NCBI RefSeq assembly: GCF_000559085.1
Contig: NZ_JALN02000001.1
Location: 930,001 to 994,000, forward strand
DNA: 64,000 nt
From: Mycolicibacterium aromaticivorans JS19b1 = JCM 16368
GTDB taxonomy: Bacteria; Actinomycetota; Actinomycetes; Mycobacteriales; Mycobacteriaceae
Direction of reading: 5' to 3'
The notes below the pieces were generated by a model. The model saw only the letters and a program-made list of their open reading frames with translations, did no database searches and had not been told where the DNA came from. This document shows, in pieces, positions 61,519 to 64,000 of the stretch. How positions within the stretch are numbered: position 1 is the first letter of the stretch; the number at the start of each line of letters is the position of its first letter. The position numbers and the translations under genes are program-made.

Positions 61519-61554
61519 CTGGGTCTCCTCAGAAGCCGGATATGGACAAATCTA

Positions 61555-61583
61555 ATCATAATTTCTAATCTAGGTTAAACCAA
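61555..61583 (-). promoter_or_regulatory. Promoter and palindrome of the 13-gene operon
   Basis: On the minus strand TTGGTT (61583-61578), a 17-base spacer and TATGAT (61560-61555) form a strong-looking promoter about 40 bases before the crotonase start. The spacer contains TAATCTAGGTTA (61566-61577), symmetrical except for one Y/R pair (TAAYCTAGRTTA). A repressor there would block transcription of the operon and possibly of the divergent SDR gene. Confidence 0.6.
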
Positions 61584-61626
61584 TCGCTGGGGTGGCCTCA
61601 AGTGCGCCCCGACCGGAAGGGTCAAC

Positions 61627-62424
61627 GTGGATCTGGGACTGGCCGACGCCCGCGTCGTGATCACCGGCGGGGCATCCAACATCGGACGCGGCATCGTGCA
61701 CCGATTCGCCGCCGAGGGTGCGCGAATTGTGTTGAACGACATCGACGAACCGCAGGCCGAGAAGGTCAAGGCCGAGGCGCTGGAGCTGGGCGCAGCCGCG
61801 GTCGAGCTCGCGATCGCCGATCTGACGGCGCCCGATGGTGGCGAGGTCGCGGTGGGCGCCGCGGTCAAGCACTGGGGCGGCGTCGACGTGCTGGTCAACA
61901 ACGCCGGATGGAGTGTGCCCGGGTTCATCGCGACCGACACCGACCGCGACAAATGGCAGCGCACCATCGAGATCAACCTGTTCTCGGCCATTGCGGCGAC
62001 CCAGGCTGCGATCGGACCGATGAAGGACGGCGGCGGCGGGTCGATCGTCTCCATCGCCAGTGACGCGGCCTTCGGCCAGATCCGCCAGGGGGTCTACGGC
62101 GCCTCGAAGGCGGCGATGGTGGCGTTGGCGCGCACCACGGCTCGCGAGCACGGCAGGCACGGCATCCGCTCCAACATCGTCTGCCCCGGTCTGGTGATCC
62201 CGGAGAGCGCCGATGCGGTGGGCGCGGCCAGCCTGTGGTCGGTCGGCCAGGACGAGGTGTTCAATCCCAAGCAGATCGAGTTCATGCTCAAGGACACCCC
62301 GACCCGTCAGCTCACCACCGCCGACGACGTCGGGAACGCAGTGCTGTTCTTCGCCTCCCCGGTGGCCGCCGGCCAGGTCACCGGACAGCTGATCTCGGTC
62401 AGCGGCGGCTACACGATGCCCTGA
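61627..62424 (+). CDS. Short-chain dehydrogenase/reductase, divergent from the 13-gene operon
   Basis: A 265-residue SDR: cofactor motif TGGASNIGRG, Asp-Ile-Asp (LNDIDE) after the second strand suggesting NAD, NNAG, Ser in SIASDA and catalytic YGASK. It starts with GTG at 61627 after GGAAGGG. It may dehydrogenate the cis-diol produced by the Rieske oxygenase, since it shares the divergent promoter region. Its 3' end overlaps the next, opposing gene by 16 bases. Confidence 0.88.
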   Translation: MDLGLADARVVITGGASNIGRGIVHRFAAEGARIVLNDIDEPQAEKVKAEALELGAAAVELAIADLTAPDGGEVAVGAAVKHWGGVDVLVNNAGWSVPGFIATDTDRDKWQRTIEINLFSAIAATQAAIGPMKDGGGGSIVSIASDAAFGQIRQGVYGASKAAMVALARTTAREHGRHGIRSNIVCPGLVIPESADAVGAASLWSVGQDEVFNPKQIEFMLKDTPTRQLTTADDVGNAVLFFASPVAAGQVTGQLISVSGGYTMP

Positions 62425-63194
62425 GACTCGGGCACCTTCGGTTCCACAAGCAGCCGGCCCAGCAAGCCCACCGTGCTGGCGATGCCGCCGACAACTGTCA
62501 GCGCGGCGAGATGGACCAGCACCATCGGCGGGTTGTCGACCGAGTGGCGCACCGAAAGGTACAGGATCCCGGAGCCGAAAAGCCCTGCCGCGAAGGCCAT
62601 CGGGACGACCGGGATCAGGTACAGGTAGCCGACTCCGCGCAACCGCGGGACCAGTCGATAAATCACGATGCCGCTGACCAGAGCCGATATCGCGTTGGTG
62701 AAACCGAGGAAGATCGGGTAGCCGAGCACGACGAACGGCTGACTGTCCTGATACTCGTACACCTTCAGCACACTGATATAAGTCATCTCCGCCGCGATCG
62801 CCATCACGACGATGAATGCGTACATCGTCCACACGGTGCGCATGGCAGGCCGGCGGGCAATCGTGCGAGCGATGAACACGCTGGCGCCGCCGTAGAACGT
62901 CAGATATGCCGCAGGCACCCAGATCGGTTGATGACTACCAAATGTCGTGTAGAGGTGCCACTGGCCTTGCTCGCGGAACCATAACCCGTACAAGCGGTCG
63001 AAGAGCGGTTCCATCAGGCAGGTGAGCGTCCCGCTGACCAGGACGAACAGCGGCCAGACGATCGATTCCCGCCGGCACAGCCGCACAACCCACACCACCA
63101 CCATGGCCGCCAGAGCGAACGTGAGCACGGTGGCAATCCATTGGCCGGTCGGCCACACGGGCGTATCGATTCCTAGCGTCGTTACCGGTGCCAT
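62409..63194 (-). CDS. Multi-spanning membrane protein, possibly AveC-like
   Basis: A 261-residue protein with about seven hydrophobic segments (for example WIATVLTFALAAMVVVWVV and IVIYRLVPRLRGVGYLYLIP). Between helices are aromatic-rich loops (LYGLWFREQGQWHLY). No catalytic signature is certain. With the next gene it forms a pair of similar size and topology. The layout recalls the AveC-like (spirocyclase) membrane proteins annotated in mycobacteria, but this is recognition by general resemblance only. The ATG at 63194 is 12 bases after the neighbour's stop. Confidence 0.75.
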   Translation of the reverse strand: MAPVTTLGIDTPVWPTGQWIATVLTFALAAMVVVWVVRLCRRESIVWPLFVLVSGTLTCLMEPLFDRLYGLWFREQGQWHLYTTFGSHQPIWVPAAYLTFYGGASVFIARTIARRPAMRTVWTMYAFIVVMAIAAEMTYISVLKVYEYQDSQPFVVLGYPIFLGFTNAISALVSGIVIYRLVPRLRGVGYLYLIPVVPMAFAAGLFGSGILYLSVRHSVDNPPMVLVHLAALTVVGGIASTVGLLGRLLVEPKVPESQGIV

Positions 63195-63206
63195 CAGGTC
63201 CTCCGC

Positions 63207-64000
63207 TCAGCCCGCCAGCAGATAGCTGGGCAGATTGGCATGCGATGTTCCGATCAGCCCGAGCCAGTTGAACGGGAGGTGGTACACGAATACCAAAGTG
63301 ACCATGCAGAATCCGAGGACCGCGAAGTTGCGGACGTGACCGCGCAGCGACGGGCGCCACCGTTCGGCCCCGAGTTCGATCGGCGACTCTCCCACCGGCC
63401 GCTCCTCCGCCTCCATCCTGGCCCAGGTGAAGACACATCCCACGAAGGCCACCAGAATCGACTCGTAGATCGGGAACTGGTGCACCTCACCGGACCACAG
63501 GGTCAGCGGCTCATAGGTTTTCGCAAACGCGTAGGCGTGGGTGGTCCTGATCACCACATTCTCCACGACAAAATCGAAGATGAATTCGAAAATGAAGACA
63601 ATGGCGAACAGCCGAAATTTCGACATGGCCGGCCACCGGCGCCGCACCCGCTTCGCCTCGTGGCACGCTACGATGGCCACACCGGCGCAGAAGTAGATGT
63701 ACATCGGCGGGCCCCAAATCAGCGACTCCGCATACCGGCTCGGCGCCTCCGGGTTGTGGAACGGCAGAAACCGAACCCAGACACCGCGATTGACGTTCGC
63801 GCTGTTCCAGGCGAATAGATACTGCTGCACATTGAGGAAGGCGTCCGCCACGAAGCAGATGATGCCGCCGATCACGAACTTACCGTCAAGGCTCAACGAG
63901 CGGGTCTCACGCAGCGGCTTGACCACGCAATACCAGACGAAGGCCGCCATCACCGCGAGGCTGATCGCCTCGAAGATCCGCAGCGCGACCAGTCGCCAAT
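63207..64000 (-). CDS. Multi-spanning membrane protein, possibly AveC-like (5' end beyond window)
   Basis: The frame is open to the window edge: codons upstream of the ATG at 63953 read WRLVALRIFEAISLAV, continuing a membrane helix, so the true start lies beyond 64000. At least 264 residues are visible with six or more helices, the loop LIWGPPMYIYF, a basic cytosolic KRVRRRW and an acidic loop EAEERPVGESPIELG. It is the upstream partner of the 62409 gene. The AveC-like suggestion is tentative; an unassigned membrane enzyme or transporter is equally possible. Confidence 0.75.
   Translation of the reverse strand, partial: WRLVALRIFEAISLAVMAAFVWYCVVKPLRETRSLSLDGKFVIGGIICFVADAFLNVQQYLFAWNSANVNRGVWVRFLPFHNPEAPSRYAESLIWGPPMYIYFCAGVAIVACHEAKRVRRRWPAMSKFRLFAIVFIFEFIFDFVVENVVIRTTHAYAFAKTYEPLTLWSGEVHQFPIYESILVAFVGCVFTWARMEAEERPVGESPIELGAERWRPSLRGHVRNFAVLGFCMVTLVFVYHLPFNWLGLIGTSHANLPSYLLAG

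Noticed and set aside
4837..61583. KstR or KstR2 operator sequences
   Set aside because: None of the inverted repeats found matches the AACNNGTT-type KstR or CAAGNNCTTG-type KstR2 patterns.
1..64000. tRNA, rRNA, CRISPR arrays, prophage or insertion sequences
   Set aside because: No cloverleaf, repeat-spacer series, transposase, integrase or terminal repeats were recognised while reading both strands; the HNH/DUF222 gene alone is not evidence of a mobile element.

Overview
This window is high-GC actinobacterial DNA, almost certainly from a fast-growing environmental mycobacterium (Mycolicibacterium type). The evidence is a complete mce operon with two YrbE permeases and six Mce proteins, an MmpS-like protein, DUF732 debris, a DUF222/HNH (13E12-type) gene, an FprB-type ferredoxin reductase, many FadD/FadE-type genes, and several promoters that look leaderless. 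No rRNA, tRNA, CRISPR array, phage or insertion sequence was seen.

Region 1 (1-17437) is an aromatic catabolism island. Two upper pathway modules flank one shared lower pathway. Module A (18-4807, minus) has an extradiol dioxygenase, an FAH-type hydrolase, a flavin hydroxylase and a P450. Module B (9093-14344, plus) has a flavin hydroxylase, an MhpC/BphD-type C-C hydrolase, a second extradiol dioxygenase and a Tat-exported sulfatase. Between them, 5583-8358 encodes hydratase, acylating acetaldehyde dehydrogenase and 4-hydroxy-2-oxovalerate aldolase, which turn the ring fission product into pyruvate and acetyl-CoA. An EthA-like Baeyer-Villiger monooxygenase with an alpha/beta hydrolase follows (14359-16730). 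Three TetR regulators (4923, 8355, 16814) each sit beside a visible inverted repeat.

Region 2 (17454-29970) starts with envelope or secreted proteins and a decayed DUF732 gene, then a block of exported accessory proteins (19264-21953) that is co-directional with and distal to the mce operon (29970 down to 21994). The operon should encode a lipid or steroid importer.

Region 3 (29971-41447) has two tandem paralogous TetR genes, a thiolase/acyl-CoA dehydrogenase pair, and an opposing seven-gene operon: SCP2-like protein, acyl-CoA ligase, P450, SDR, aldehyde dehydrogenase, 3Fe-4S ferredoxin and ferredoxin reductase. The last five together look like a self-contained hydroxylation and oxidation unit.

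Region 4 (41638-64000) carries three paralogous membrane proteins, a nonsense-interrupted HNH gene, a five-gene operon (49137 to 44744) with a SnoaL-crotonase fusion, and a tightly overlapping 13-gene operon (61518 to 49296). The latter encodes three crotonases, a Rieske oxygenase alpha/beta pair, a 77-residue unknown, a thiolase, a ketosynthase-DUF35 fusion, a lipid-transfer-type thiolase, an SDR and two acyl-CoA ligases. A divergent SDR and two multi-spanning membrane proteins close the window, the last one running off the edge.

Regions 2-4 look like one regulon for uptake and CoA-dependent breakdown of a cyclic lipid-like substrate. A near-palindromic element resembling TAAYCTAGRTTA recurs in front of the mce operon, the thiolase, a membrane protein gene, the SnoaL-crotonase operon and the 13-gene operon. 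The substrate is not known; a steroid or terpenoid is an inference from gene content.
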